64,000 nucleotides of DNA from Caballeronia sp. LZ062 (GTDB lineage: Bacteria > Pseudomonadota > Gammaproteobacteria > Burkholderiales > Burkholderiaceae), in contig NZ_JARTWB010000002.1 of assembly GCF_031450785.1 (NCBI RefSeq), forward strand, positions 248,001 to 312,000, in the 5' to 3' direction. Below the pieces are notes generated by a model that was given only the letters and a program-made list of their open reading frames with translations, had not been told where the DNA came from and ran no database searches. Position numbers and translations under genes: made by a program. Below are positions 26,709 to 35,739 of the stretch, one piece after another (positions within the stretch are counted from its first letter, which is position 1; every line of letters starts with the position of its first letter).

Positions 26709-27968
26709 ATGAACCGTTTGCCGGACCACTCCACTGAAATCACTGACATCACGACCGCGACGAAGGACGCCGCTGTCGAGTCGCGCGCCGTGCATCCCAT
26801 GGAATACGACGAGGCCGCGCTGGCGAAGCTCGCGCAGCGCATCAGGGCGTGGGGGCGCGAGCTGGGGTTCGGTGCGGTCGGTATCAGCGATATCGACCTG
26901 ACGGATGCCGAGGAGGGCCTCGCCAATTGGCTCGAAGCAGGCTATCACGGCGAAATGGATTATATGGCCAAACATGGGATGAAACGCGCAAGGCCGGCCG
27001 AGCTTGTGGCCGGCACGCGACGCGTGATCACCGCGCGCATGGCTTATCTTCCCGCTGCGACGCTCGCGCAAACGGGCGATGAAAGTGTCGCGACAGCCGA
27101 TGGTCAGAAGAACGACTGGCGCGCGGTCGAATGGAAGCGGCTCGCCGATCCTTCGCAGGCCGTGGTCTCGATCTACGCGCGGGGCCGTGACTATCACAAG
27201 GTCATGCGCAACCGCTTGCAGCAACTGGCCGAACGGATCGAAAGCGAAATCGGGCAGTTCGGGCATCGCGCGTTCACAGATTCCGCGCCGGTGCTCGAAG
27301 TGGCGCTGGCGCAAAAAGCGGGCAACGGCTGGCGCGGCAAGCACACGCTGCTGCTCGACCGCGATGCCGGATCGCTCTTCTTTCTCGGCGAGATTTACGT
27401 CGACGTGCCGTTGCCAGTCGATCCCGAACCGGAGCACGACGGCGCGCATTGCGGCCAGTGCACGCGCTGCGTCGGCGCGTGTCCGACGGGCGCCATCGTC
27501 GCGCCGTACCGCGTGGATGCGCGACGCTGCATCTCGTATCTGACCATCGAATTGCACGGCAGCATTCCCGAGGACATGCGCCCGCTGATCGGCAATCGCG
27601 TGTACGGCTGCGACGACTGCCAGCTTGCGTGTCCATGGAACAAGTTCGCGCAGGCCGCGCCGGTCGCGGACTTCGACGTGCGCCACGGACTCGATCGCGC
27701 GACGCTTGTCGAACTGTTTTCGTGGAGCGCCGACGATTTCGACACGCGCATGCAGGGCAGCGCGATTCGCCGTATCGGCTACGAGCGGTGGCTGCGCAAT
27801 ATCGCCGTCGGCATGGGCAATGCGTTGCGCTCGCCGTTGCAGGGCGAGGAACGCACGGCGATCGTCGACGCATTGCGCGCTCGCGCGAACGATCCGTCTG
27901 AGATCGTGCGCGAGCATGTCGGCTGGGCGCTGAAGCAAGGGGAAACGCATGAAGAGCATGCTGTCTGA
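26709..27968 (+). CDS. queG: Epoxyqueuosine reductase QueG
   Basis: QueG reduces epoxyqueuosine to queuosine in tRNA using cobalamin and two 4Fe-4S clusters. The 419-aa protein has the cluster motifs CGQCTRCVGACPTGA and CDDCQLACPW in order, and the family segments YHGEMDYMAKH and SISYLTIEL-like (RCISYLTIELHG). It starts 19 bp from the divergent tsaE start. A TAAAAT at 26697-26702 may be its -10. It overlaps ogt by about 20 bp and heads a queG-ogt-xerD unit. Confidence 0.95.
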   Translation: MNRLPDHSTEITDITTATKDAAVESRAVHPMEYDEAALAKLAQRIRAWGRELGFGAVGISDIDLTDAEEGLANWLEAGYHGEMDYMAKHGMKRARPAELVAGTRRVITARMAYLPAATLAQTGDESVATADGQKNDWRAVEWKRLADPSQAVVSIYARGRDYHKVMRNRLQQLAERIESEIGQFGHRAFTDSAPVLEVALAQKAGNGWRGKHTLLLDRDAGSLFFLGEIYVDVPLPVDPEPEHDGAHCGQCTRCVGACPTGAIVAPYRVDARRCISYLTIELHGSIPEDMRPLIGNRVYGCDDCQLACPWNKFAQAAPVADFDVRHGLDRATLVELFSWSADDFDTRMQGSAIRRIGYERWLRNIAVGMGNALRSPLQGEERTAIVDALRARANDPSEIVREHVGWALKQGETHEEHAV

Positions 27969-28497
27969 AGGCGGCTTTCTCGCGGTGAACTCGACCGCAC
28001 GGCCGAAGCTCAAGATGGCCGCGAAGCGGTTCGATGCTGTCATCGACGCGCCGTTCGGCAAAGTCGGCATTCGCGCGGAAGACCACGCAGTGCGCGAGAT
28101 CACTTATCTGCCGGCGCATGTCGAGAGCATCGAGGCGCACGCGCCGCTCGTGCAGGAAGCCGTCGCTCAGATTCGCCGCTACTTCGAGACGCCGTCGATG
28201 CGCTTCGACCTGCCGCTCGCTCTCGACGGCAGCGCGTTCCAGCAGCGTGTGTGGCGCGGCCTCAGCAGCATCGCGGCGGGGCAAGTCTGGACCTACGGAC
28301 AGCTCGCGCGTGAAATCGGCAGCGTGCCGCGCGCGGTCGGGCAGGCGTGCGGCTCCAATCCGCTGCCGATCGTGATACCGTGCCACCGGGTCGTCGCGGC
28401 GGGCGGAATCGGCGGATTCGCGCATCATCCGGGCGATGGCTTTTTCCGTGACGTGAAGCGCTGGCTGCTGGCGCATGAAGGTGTATCCATCGCATGA
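27949..28497 (+). CDS. ogt: Methylated-DNA--[protein]-cysteine S-methyltransferase
   Basis: This 182-aa suicide enzyme repairs O6-methylguanine by moving the methyl group to its own Cys. The active site IVIPCHRVV is near residue 145, and the helix-turn-helix AAGQVWTYGQLAREIGSVPRAVGQA precedes it. An ATG at 27958 is another possible start. It overlaps queG and, by ATGA, xerD, so the three are read as one operon. Confidence 0.94.
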   Translation: MKSMLSEGGFLAVNSTARPKLKMAAKRFDAVIDAPFGKVGIRAEDHAVREITYLPAHVESIEAHAPLVQEAVAQIRRYFETPSMRFDLPLALDGSAFQQRVWRGLSSIAAGQVWTYGQLAREIGSVPRAVGQACGSNPLPIVIPCHRVVAAGGIGGFAHHPGDGFFRDVKRWLLAHEGVSIA

Positions 28498-29423
28498 CGA
28501 CTGCAACCACTGAGGCACTCGACACGCCCGAACTGACCGCCAGCAGCGACGCCATCGACCAGTTCTGCGATGCGTTGTGGCTCGAACACGGGCTCGCCAA
28601 GAATTCGCTCGACGCCTACCGGCGCGACTTGCGGCTTTTCGCCGAATGGCTCGCAAAGACGCGCGGCGCGTCCATCGACACGGCGACCGAAGCGGACATG
28701 AACGGCTACATGGCCGCGCGCCGAGGCGACAAGGCGACGTCCGCGAACCGGCGTCTTTCCGTATTCCGCCGCTATTACGCGTGGGCGATGCGCGAGCATC
28801 GCGCGAACGCCGACCCGACGCTCAGGCTGCGTTCGGCGAAGCAGCCGCCGCGTTTTCCTTCGACGCTCAACGAATCGCAAGTCGAAGCCCTGTTGCACGC
28901 GCCGGATATCGAGACGCCGCTCGGCCTGCGCGATCGCACCATGCTTGAACTGATGTACGCAAGCGGCCTGCGCGTGACAGAACTGGTCACGTTGAAGACC
29001 GTCGAAGTCGGCCTGAACGAGGGCGTGGTGCGCGTGATGGGCAAAGGCTCAAAGGAGCGCCTCGTGCCGTTCGGCGAAGCGGCGCACGATTGGCTGATGC
29101 GCTATCTGCGCGACTCGCGCCCGGCGCTGCTCGGTCCGCGCGCTGCCGATGCGCTCTTCGTCACCGCGCGCGGCGAAGGCATGACGCGTCAGCAATTCTG
29201 GAACATCATCAAGCGTCATGCGCTGAACGGCGGTGTGCACGCGCCGCTTTCGCCGCATACGCTGCGCCACGCGTTCGCGACGCACTTGCTCAATCACGGC
29301 GCGGACCTGCGCGTGGTGCAACTGCTGCTCGGCCACTCCGATATTTCGACGACGCAAATCTATACGCACGTCGCACGCGAACGCCTGCACAAGCTGCACC
29401 GCGAGCACCATCCGCGCGGCTAG
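28494..29423 (+). CDS. xerD: Site-specific tyrosine recombinase XerD
   Basis: XerD works with XerC at dif to resolve chromosome dimers. The 309-aa protein has a core-binding N-terminal domain and the catalytic set of tyrosine recombinases: the first Arg in SGLRVTELVTL, HTLRHAFATHLL (His-x2-Arg), GHSDISTTQIYTHV (His and the nucleophile Tyr). Length and the HPRG ending match XerD. No mobile-element genes are near, so it is the housekeeping recombinase. Its last 74 bp lie in a tandem duplication. Confidence 0.96.
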   Translation: MTTATTEALDTPELTASSDAIDQFCDALWLEHGLAKNSLDAYRRDLRLFAEWLAKTRGASIDTATEADMNGYMAARRGDKATSANRRLSVFRRYYAWAMREHRANADPTLRLRSAKQPPRFPSTLNESQVEALLHAPDIETPLGLRDRTMLELMYASGLRVTELVTLKTVEVGLNEGVVRVMGKGSKERLVPFGEAAHDWLMRYLRDSRPALLGPRAADALFVTARGEGMTRQQFWNIIKRHALNGGVHAPLSPHTLRHAFATHLLNHGADLRVVQLLLGHSDISTTQIYTHVARERLHKLHREHHPRG

Positions 29424-29653
29424 ATGTCCGCGCCGCGCATGAGTCCGCGGGCGATGATGACCTGCTGAATTTGCGACGTTCCCTCGTAGAGCCGGGAAAC
29501 GTCGACGCAAATCTATACGCACGTCGCACGCGAACGCCTGCAGAAGCTGCACCGCGAGCATCATCCGCGCGGCTAAATCTCCGCGCCGCGCATGAGTCCG
29601 CGCGCGATGATGACCTGCTGAATCTGCGACGTGCCTTCGTAGAGCCGGAAAAG
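29350..29653. repeat. Tandem duplication of the convergent xerD / acyl-CoA dehydrogenase 3' junction
   Basis: Copy 1 spans about 29350-29502 and copy 2 about 29503-29653, a period of 153 bp with eight mismatches over ~148 bp. Each copy holds the last ~74 bp of xerD and, on the other strand, the last ~75 bp of the acyl-CoA dehydrogenase, the two stops sharing the CTA/TAG bases. xerD uses copy 1; the dehydrogenase uses copy 2. The leftover tails between them are still open in frame. Confidence 0.93.
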
Positions 29654-30724
29654 CCGCACATCGCGATAGAAGCGCTCGATGCCGTATTCCGCGATATAGC
29701 CCGCGCCGCCATGCACCTGCACCGCGCGGTCCGCGACGCGCCCGCACGTCTCGGTGGCGAAGTACTTCGCGCAGGACGCTTCGACGGACACGTCGCGGCC
29801 CTCGTCGCGGCGACGCGCGGCGTCGAGCACCATGCATTCGGCGGCGTACAGTTCGGCTTTGCTGTCGGCGAGCATGCCTTGCACGAGCTGGAATTCCGCG
29901 ATCGGCTGCCCGAACTGACGCCGTTCCATCGCGAAGGCGAGGGCATCGCGCAACATGCGCCTCGCCGCGCCGACCGCGACCGCCGCAATGTGAATGCGGC
30001 CCTTGTCGAGCGTTTTCATGGCCGTCTTGAAGCCGACGCCTTCCACGCCGCCGATCAGTTGGCTCGCGTTCACGCGACAGTTCTCGAAGATCACGTCGCT
30101 CGTATGCGCGCCGCGCTGGCCCATCTTGCGGTCCGGCTTGCCGAGCGACAATCCGGGCGTATCGCGCTCGACGATGAACGCCGAAATGCCGCTCGCGCCC
30201 TTGGCGTCGCTGGTTCGGGCCATCACGGTGTAGATGCCCGCTTCCGGCGCGTTCGTGATGTAGCGCTTGGTGCCGTTGAGCACGTACGCGTCGCCATCGC
30301 GCCGGGCCGTGGTTTTCAGCGACGCGGCGTCCGAGCCCGAATCCGGCTCCGTCAGACAGAAGGAGCCGATCAGTTCGCCTGCCGCGAGCTTCGGCAGATA
30401 GTGCGCTTTCTGTTCCTCGGTGCCGTCAAGCAGAATGCCGATTGAGCCGATGCCGTTGTTCGTGCCGATCACCGAGCGAAAAGCCGGCGACGTCTGCCCG
30501 AGCTCGAACGCGATGCGCACTTCCTCTTCCATCGTGAGGCCGAGTCCGCCGTAGGCTTCGGGAATAGTCAGCCCGAACATGCCGATTTCGCGCATGGCGT
30601 CGATCAGGTCGGCGGGAATGGCGTCGGTTTCGTCGACTTCCGCTTCGCGCGGCACGAGCTTCTCGCGCACGAAGCGGCGAATGGTGTCTTCCAGCAGCGT
30701 TTGAGTTTCGGCGTCGCGGATCAT
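29573..30724 (-). CDS. Acyl-CoA dehydrogenase
   Basis: This 383-aa FAD enzyme introduces the first double bond in acyl-CoA beta-oxidation. The substrate/FAD segment FCLTEPDSGSDAASLKT lies near residue 128, and YEGTSQIQQVIIARGLM near the end follows the catalytic-site loop. Family members of this type act on short or branched chains; the substrate here is not clear. The gene is not beside other beta-oxidation genes. An extra copy of its last ~75 bp is found past its stop. Confidence 0.93.
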   Translation of the reverse strand: MIRDAETQTLLEDTIRRFVREKLVPREAEVDETDAIPADLIDAMREIGMFGLTIPEAYGGLGLTMEEEVRIAFELGQTSPAFRSVIGTNNGIGSIGILLDGTEEQKAHYLPKLAAGELIGSFCLTEPDSGSDAASLKTTARRDGDAYVLNGTKRYITNAPEAGIYTVMARTSDAKGASGISAFIVERDTPGLSLGKPDRKMGQRGAHTSDVIFENCRVNASQLIGGVEGVGFKTAMKTLDKGRIHIAAVAVGAARRMLRDALAFAMERRQFGQPIAEFQLVQGMLADSKAELYAAECMVLDAARRRDEGRDVSVEASCAKYFATETCGRVADRAVQVHGGAGYIAEYGIERFYRDVRLFRLYEGTSQIQQVIIARGLMRGAEI

Positions 30725-30831
30725 GGCAAAGTCCTGTCGGGAGTCGAACGATCGTACGACATGCCGAGCCGTCGCACCACTAGGCCGAATGGCCGATGGT
30801 GAGCCGCATCCCGCGCCGCTACAATGCGTCC

Positions 30832-31323
30832 ATGTCGAAATCCAAACACGTGTCCGAAACGCCTGCGACGCAATTCCTGCGCCGTCACAACGTGGCGTTC
30901 GGCGAGCATCCGTACGATTACGTCGAGCATGGCGGCACCGAGGAATCGGCGCGGCAGCTCGGCGTGGACGAGCATTCCGTGGTCAAGACTCTTGTGATGG
31001 AAGACGAACACGCGAAGCCGCTCATCGTGCTGATGCACGGCGACCGCACGGTATCCACCAAGAATCTTGCGCGGCAGACGGGCGCAAAGCGCATCGAGCC
31101 GTGCAAGCCTGAAGTGGCGAACCGGCATTCGGGCTATCTCGTCGGCGGCACGTCGCCGTTCGGCACGAAAAAGGCCATGCCTGTGTACGTCGAATCGAGC
31201 ATTCTGGAGCTGGACACCATCTATCTGAACGGCGGGCGGCGCGGTTATCTGGTAAGCCTGAATCCCGCCGTGCTGACCGAACTGCTCGGCGCCAAGCCCG
31301 TGCAGTGCGCGAGCGTCGATTAG
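30832..31323 (+). CDS. ybaK: Cys-tRNA(Pro) deacylase YbaK/EbsC
   Basis: YbaK removes mischarged Cys from tRNA-Pro. The 163-aa protein has the family segments YDYVEHGGTEESARQLGVDE, KSLVM-type (VVKTLVMEDEHAKPLIVLMHGDR, with the invariant Lys) and GGTSPFGTKKAMPVYVE. The ATG at 30832 was chosen; upstream codons in frame lack family similarity. It is 48 bp from plsY and may share a transcript with it. Confidence 0.93.
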   Translation: MSKSKHVSETPATQFLRRHNVAFGEHPYDYVEHGGTEESARQLGVDEHSVVKTLVMEDEHAKPLIVLMHGDRTVSTKNLARQTGAKRIEPCKPEVANRHSGYLVGGTSPFGTKKAMPVYVESSILELDTIYLNGGRRGYLVSLNPAVLTELLGAKPVQCASVD

Positions 31324-31371
31324 AATGCTGACCGCGCTTTTGCCCAGACTCGCTACGCTTAAAGAGAACAC

Positions 31372-31998
31372 ATGATTGATCTGATCGTCGCCGTCGTGTC
31401 CTATCTGATCGGCTCGATTTCGTTTGCCGTCGTCGTCAGTGCGGCGATGGGACTCGACGACCCGCGCTCCTATGGCTCGGGCAATCCCGGTGCGACCAAC
31501 GTGCTGCGCACCGGCAACAAGCGCGCGGCCATCCTGACGCTGATCGGCGATGCCTTCAAGGGCTGGCTTCCGGTCTGGCTAATCGCACAATTCGGCGCGC
31601 GCTTCGGGCTCGACGCGACGGGCCTCGCAACGTGCATCGCGCTGTCGGCCATCGCCGTATTCCTCGGCCATCTGTATCCGATCTTCTTCAAGTTTCAGGG
31701 CGGCAAGGGCGTTGCGACGGCGGCGGGCGTGCTGCTCGCCATCCATCCGGTGCTCGGGCTCGCGACGCTCCTGACGTGGCTCATCATCGCGTTCTTCTTC
31801 CGGTACTCGTCGCTCGCGGCGCTCGTCGCTGCCGTGTTCGCGCCGTTCTTTCAGGTGTTTTTGTTCGGGCCGAGCCGCATCTCGCTTGCCGTGCTTGCCA
31901 TGAGCGCGCTCTTGATCTGGCGGCATCGCGCGAATATCTCGAAGCTGCTGTCGGGCAAGGAAAGCCGCATCGGAGACAAGAAAAAGGCGGTGCAGTAG
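31372..31998 (+). CDS. plsY: Glycerol-3-phosphate acyltransferase PlsY
   Basis: PlsY is a membrane enzyme that acylates glycerol 3-phosphate using acyl-phosphate, the first step of phospholipid synthesis. The 208 aa include several membrane helices and the catalytic motifs [27 protein letters not shown] and [16 protein letters not shown] strong terminator follows. Confidence 0.96.
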   Translation: MIDLIVAVVSYLIGSISFAVVVSAAMGLDDPRSYGSGNPGATNVLRTGNKRAAILTLIGDAFKGWLPVWLIAQFGARFGLDATGLATCIALSAIAVFLGHLYPIFFKFQGGKGVATAAGVLLAIHPVLGLATLLTWLIIAFFFRYSSLAALVAAVFAPFFQVFLFGPSRISLAVLAMSALLIWRHRANISKLLSGKESRIGDKKKAVQ

Positions 31999-32003
31999 GC
32001 AAC

Positions 32004-32040
32004 AAAAAAGCCGTTCCGGCATTGCGCGGAACGGCTTTTT
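32004..32040. terminator. Bidirectional Rho-independent terminator between plsY and yajQ
   Basis: AAAAAAGCCGTTCC (32004-32017) pairs with GGAACGGCTTTTT (32028-32040). T runs on both strands suit both convergent genes. Confidence 0.92.
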
Positions 32041-32060
32041 CGCATGAGGACTCGGAAGAA

Positions 32061-32546
32061 TCAGTCGCGGAAGTTGTTGAAGTCGAGCGGCGTATCCGTC
32101 ACTTCCTTCTTCAAAAGCGCGATGGTGCTCTGCAAATCGTCGCGCTTCGCGCCCTGCACGCGAACCGCGTCGCCCTGAATGCTCGCCTGCACCTTGATCT
32201 TGCTGTCCTTCACGATCTTGACGACCTTTTTCGCGAGATCGCCCGACACACCTTTCTTGATGGTGACGACCTGCTTGAGCTTGTCGCCGCCGATCTTTTC
32301 CTGCTTGCCGTAGTCCAAAAAACGCACGTCGACGCCGCGCTTCGCGAGCTTCGACAGCAGCACGTCCTTCACCTGGCCGAGCTTGAAGTCGTCGTCGGCG
32401 TAGAGCGTCAACTCGCGCTCCTTCTGCTCGACGCGTGAATCGGAACCCTTGAAGTCGAAGCGCGTCGAGATTTCCTTGTTGGACTGCTCGATCGCGTTCT
32501 TCACTTCGATCATGTTTGCTTCGCTGACGACGTCAAACGATGGCAT
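32061..32546 (-). CDS. yajQ: YajQ family cyclic di-GMP-binding protein
   Basis: This 161-aa protein has the standard N-terminus [21 protein letters not shown] and the segments [11 protein letters not shown] and [14 protein letters not shown]. YajQ proteins form two ferredoxin-like domains. In Xanthomonas and Pseudomonas they bind c-di-GMP and affect transcription of virulence genes. The window also carries an EAL-domain protein, so c-di-GMP signalling is likely in use. The ATG at 32546 has GGGGAAG upstream. Confidence 0.95.
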   Translation of the reverse strand: MPSFDVVSEANMIEVKNAIEQSNKEISTRFDFKGSDSRVEQKERELTLYADDDFKLGQVKDVLLSKLAKRGVDVRFLDYGKQEKIGGDKLKQVVTIKKGVSGDLAKKVVKIVKDSKIKVQASIQGDAVRVQGAKRDDLQSTIALLKKEVTDTPLDFNNFRD

Positions 32547-32685
32547 CTGTCTTCCCCTTCTTCGTTGGGCGAGCGCGGGCGCGGCGCGCGCACTCGCTAT
32601 AATCACGGACCTGACGTCATTCTACCGACGCGCTTTGGTTTTCCCCAAGGCCGCTTCCATTCCAGCTTTCGCCACGCGGTTTCCC

Positions 32686-33720
32686 ATGTCCGACGCCTTC
32701 TTTCCCGCGCCCGCGCTCTTCGCGGATTACTCGCTGCGTCCGCACAACACGTTCGGCTTCGACGTTCGCGCGCGTCACGCGATGCAGATTGGAAGCGTCG
32801 AAGCCGCCGCTGCGCTCGCGACGGATACGCGCATCGCCGGCATGCCACGGCTCGTGCTCGGCGGCGGCAGCAACGTCGTGCTGACGCGCGATTTCGATGG
32901 CGTCGCGCTGATCGTCGGCATCATGGGCAAGCGGGTGATCGGCGAGGACGAGGACGCGTATCTGGTCGAAGCCGGCGCGGGCGAAAACTGGCACGCGTTC
33001 GTCGCGTGGACGCTTGCACACGGCATGCCGGGCCTCGAAAACCTGGCGCTGATCCCCGGCACGGTGGGCGCTGCGCCGATCCAGAACGTCGGCGCATACG
33101 GGCTCGAAATGGGCGAGCGCTTCGAGCGGCTTCATGCCGTTGAGCTAGCGACGGGCGCGCGCGTCGAATTCGACCGCGATGCGTGCGCGTTCGGCTACCG
33201 CGACAGCTTTTTCAAGCGCGCGGGGCGCGGGCGGTTTCTGATCACGTCGGTAGTATTCCGTCTGCCGAAAGCGTGGACGCCACGCGCCGACTACGCGGAC
33301 GTCGCGCGCGCGCTGGAAGGCGCATCGGCATGCAATGCGCAAGCCATATTTGACGCCGTAATCGCCGTGCGTCGAGCGAAGCTGCCGGACTGGACCCTGC
33401 TCGGCAACGCGGGCAGCTTCTTCAAGAATCCGGTGGTGAACGCCGAAGCGTTCGACGCGTTACGCGCGCGCGAGCCCGGCGTCGTTTCGTATGCGCAGCC
33501 GGATGGCAGCGTGAAGCTCGCGGCGGGCTGGCTAATCGACCAGTGCGGGTGGAAGGGGCGCGGCATCGGCGGGGCGGCGGTGCACGAGCGGCAAGCGCTC
33601 GTGCTCGTGAATCGCGGCGGCGCGACCGGCGCGCAGGTGCTCCAGCTTGCGGAAGCGATCAAGAGGGATGTGCTCGGGCGGTTCGGCGTCGAACTGGAGA
33701 TGGAGCCGGTCGTCGTCTGA
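32686..33720 (+). CDS. murB: UDP-N-acetylmuramate dehydrogenase MurB
   Basis: MurB uses FAD and NADPH to reduce UDP-GlcNAc-enolpyruvate to UDP-MurNAc in peptidoglycan synthesis. The 344 aa match type I MurB. Motifs seen: LRPHNTFGF at the N-terminus, [37 protein letters not shown], and [10 protein letters not shown] near the C-terminal domain, with [17 protein letters not shown]. It stands alone between yajQ and argF. Confidence 0.96.
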   Translation: MSDAFFPAPALFADYSLRPHNTFGFDVRARHAMQIGSVEAAAALATDTRIAGMPRLVLGGGSNVVLTRDFDGVALIVGIMGKRVIGEDEDAYLVEAGAGENWHAFVAWTLAHGMPGLENLALIPGTVGAAPIQNVGAYGLEMGERFERLHAVELATGARVEFDRDACAFGYRDSFFKRAGRGRFLITSVVFRLPKAWTPRADYADVARALEGASACNAQAIFDAVIAVRRAKLPDWTLLGNAGSFFKNPVVNAEAFDALRAREPGVVSYAQPDGSVKLAAGWLIDQCGWKGRGIGGAAVHERQALVLVNRGGATGAQVLQLAEAIKRDVLGRFGVELEMEPVVV

Positions 33721-33810
33721 AAAGACGGATGGCGCATCGGCGGCGTCTTAGTGCGAGCGGGTTCTGCAACTGCTCATCCGCAGAAGAAAGCCGGTCGCCG
33801 TCCAAAAGAC

Positions 33811-33837
33811 AAACGCCGCCGGACGCGAAATCCGGCT
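33811..33837 (-). terminator. Likely terminator after argF
   Basis: GCCGGA (33818-33823) pairs with TCCGGC (33831-33836). On the minus strand GGCGTTTGTCTTTT follows. The stem is short, so this is tentative. Confidence 0.45.
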
Positions 33838-33862
33838 GCGTGTTGAGGCGAGAAAGCCCGCA

Positions 33863-34792
33863 TCAGTGGTTCAGCTTGCCGAGCAGCAGATACTCCATCA
33901 GCGCCTTCTGCACGTGCAGACGATTCTCCGCCTCGTCCCACACGACGCTCTGCGGCCCGTCGATCACTTCCGCGCTCACCTCCTCGCCGCGATGCGCCGG
34001 CAGGCAGTGCATGAAGAGCGCGTCCGCGTTGGCGCGCGCCATCATGTCGGCATCGACGCAATAGTCCGCGAACGCCTTCTTGCGCGCCTCGTTCTCCGCT
34101 TCGAAACCCATGCTGGTCCACACGTCGGTCGTGACGAGATCGGCGCCCGCGCAGGCTTCGTTCGGATCGGCGAATTCTTCGTAGAACGGCGCGCTCTCCG
34201 CCGCGACCAGCGTGCGGTCCAGCTTGTAGCCTTCCGGCGTGGACAGACGCAGCTTGAAGCCGAGAATCTGCGCAGCTTCGATCCACGTGTAGAGCATGTT
34301 GTTGGCGTCGCCGACCCACGCGACGGTCTTTCCGTGTATCGGCCCGCGATGTTCGTAATACGTGAAGATGTCCGCGAGCACCTGGCACGGATGGTATTCG
34401 TTGGTCAACCCGTTGATGACCGGCACGCGCGAGTTCTCCGCGAACCGCTGGATGATGTCCTGCCCGAACGTGCGGATCATGATGATGTCCACCATGCGCG
34501 AAATGACCTGCGCCGCATCCTCGATCGGCTCGCCGCGCCCGAGTTGCGTGTCCCGCGTGCTCATGAACACCGCGTGACCGCCTAGCTGGAAGATGCCCGC
34601 TTCGAACGAAAGCCGCGTGCGCGTCGAATTCTTCTCGAAGATCATCGCGAGCGTGCGGTCGTGCAGCGGATGATACGTCTCGTAATTCTTGAACTTGCGC
34701 TTCAGGATGCGGGCGCGTTCCAGCACGTACTCGTAATCGTCGAGCGAGAAATCCTTGAACTGAAGATAGTGGCGAATTTTCTTGGCGGTCAT
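33863..34792 (-). CDS. argF: Ornithine carbamoyltransferase
   Basis: ArgF makes citrulline from ornithine and carbamoyl phosphate in arginine synthesis. The 309-aa protein has all signature motifs: FEKNSTRTRLSFEAG (carbamoyl-phosphate site), NEYHPCQVLAD, GDANNMLYTW and MHCLPAHRGEEV with the ornithine-site Cys. The ATG at 34792 was chosen at the start of MTAKKIRHYLQFKDF, a common N-terminus. It is divergent from the DUF3579 gene. Confidence 0.97.
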   Translation of the reverse strand: MTAKKIRHYLQFKDFSLDDYEYVLERARILKRKFKNYETYHPLHDRTLAMIFEKNSTRTRLSFEAGIFQLGGHAVFMSTRDTQLGRGEPIEDAAQVISRMVDIIMIRTFGQDIIQRFAENSRVPVINGLTNEYHPCQVLADIFTYYEHRGPIHGKTVAWVGDANNMLYTWIEAAQILGFKLRLSTPEGYKLDRTLVAAESAPFYEEFADPNEACAGADLVTTDVWTSMGFEAENEARKKAFADYCVDADMMARANADALFMHCLPAHRGEEVSAEVIDGPQSVVWDEAENRLHVQKALMEYLLLGKLNH

Positions 34793-35260
34793 GAAACGCA
34801 AGCGGCGGCTTCGAACCGGGTGCGCGACTGCCGGAAGACGTCGCTCGACCGGACGGCGCCGCCATCGGGAGTAGGTTGGCGTTCGAGCATAAAGGATTTT
34901 GCGAGGTTTGACGAGGCGGCGGAAAGGCCGATAGACAGGCCTGCACGCCTGTGTGCGCTGCGGAAAAAGGGGCGCTGCGGTATAATTGCCGGCGCTTGCT
35001 TCAACAACTCTGCAACACTCAGTAACGCTCAGCACCGTTTCACGCGCATGGTCGGCGTCGGCTCGCGAGAGTCCGCTCGGCGTTCTTTTGCGCTTGCGGT
35101 TTGTTCGTGCTGCCGAGTCCGCCATCCTGTCGTGGGCGCGGGCGGTCCTCTTCGGACCGTTGGCCAAGCGCCGCCCGGCGCTCGTGCCGGCCGGCGCGGT
35201 CGCCGCGTCAAGCGTGTGCATTCGCCGGTGCCGCCACCGGCCGACAAAAGGTATTGCTAC
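34793..35260. other. Argf/DUF3579 divergent intergenic region with a long structured leader
   Basis: No gene is visible in these 468 bp. A perfect TATAAT lies at 34981-34986 on the plus strand. If used, it gives the DUF3579 mRNA a leader of about 270 nt. Two tight hairpins are in this leader: CGGTCC/GGACCG at 35143-35159 and GCCGGTG/CACCGGC at 35224-35241, the second ending six bases before the AAAAGG ribosome-binding site at 35247-35252. No known riboswitch class fits. Confidence 0.5.
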
Positions 35261-35596
35261 ATGGCTGAATCATCCCCTACCGAGTACTTCATACAAGGCA
35301 TCACCAAGAGCGGGAGGAAGTTTCGGCCGAGCGACTGGTCCGAGCGCCTGTGCGGCGTCATGTCGGGTTTCGGGCCGAAGGCGAAGGGGCCGAACGCACG
35401 CCTGCAATATTCCATCTACGTCCGCCCGACAATGATCGGGGACATCAAAGTAGTGATCGTCGATTCGCGCCTGCGCGACATCGAGCCGATGGCTTTCGAC
35501 TTCGTGCTGAACTTCGCGAAGGACAACGATCTCGTGGTGACCGAGGCGTGCGAACTGCCGCCGCATCACGGCACGCAGACGCAGCAGCGTCGCTAG
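35261..35596 (+). CDS. DUF3579 family protein
   Basis: This 111-aa protein is conserved in betaproteobacteria next to arginine genes; its function is not known. Visible conserved parts are FIQGITKSGRKFRPSDWSER, an apparent alpha/beta core, and the YSIYVRPTMIGDIKVVIVDSRL segment, followed by AFDFVLNFAKDNDL. It has no membrane helix and no signal peptide. The ATG at 35261 has AAAAGG 8-13 bases upstream and a hairpin just before that. A strong terminator follows, so it is a single-gene transcript. Confidence 0.85.
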   Translation: MAESSPTEYFIQGITKSGRKFRPSDWSERLCGVMSGFGPKAKGPNARLQYSIYVRPTMIGDIKVVIVDSRLRDIEPMAFDFVLNFAKDNDLVVTEACELPPHHGTQTQQRR

Positions 35597-35627
35597 ACTC
35601 AACGCCGCACGGTCGGCGGCAGCACGC

Positions 35628-35655
35628 AAAAAAGCCCGCGCAGGCGGGCTTTTTC
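35628..35655. terminator. Bidirectional terminator between the DUF3579 gene and rpsT
   Basis: AAAAAGCCCGC (35629-35639) pairs with GCGGGCTTTTT (35644-35654). Confidence 0.92.
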
Positions 35656-35739
35656 GTTACAGCGCAGCGGAAACAGGAAGCCGTTCCGACGAGCGCGCGA
35701 TTCTGAAAACCGCGAGCGCCCGCCGAAAGCGAGCCGGAA

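Noticed and set aside
26690..28103. Upstream extension of tsaE through queG.
   Set aside because: No similarity before the ATG at 26690, and it lies fully antisense to queG.
28494..29423. XerD as part of an integron or integrated element.
   Set aside because: The gene has full similarity to housekeeping XerD, sits in an operon with queG and ogt, and no attachment site, cargo or direct repeats of an element are near.
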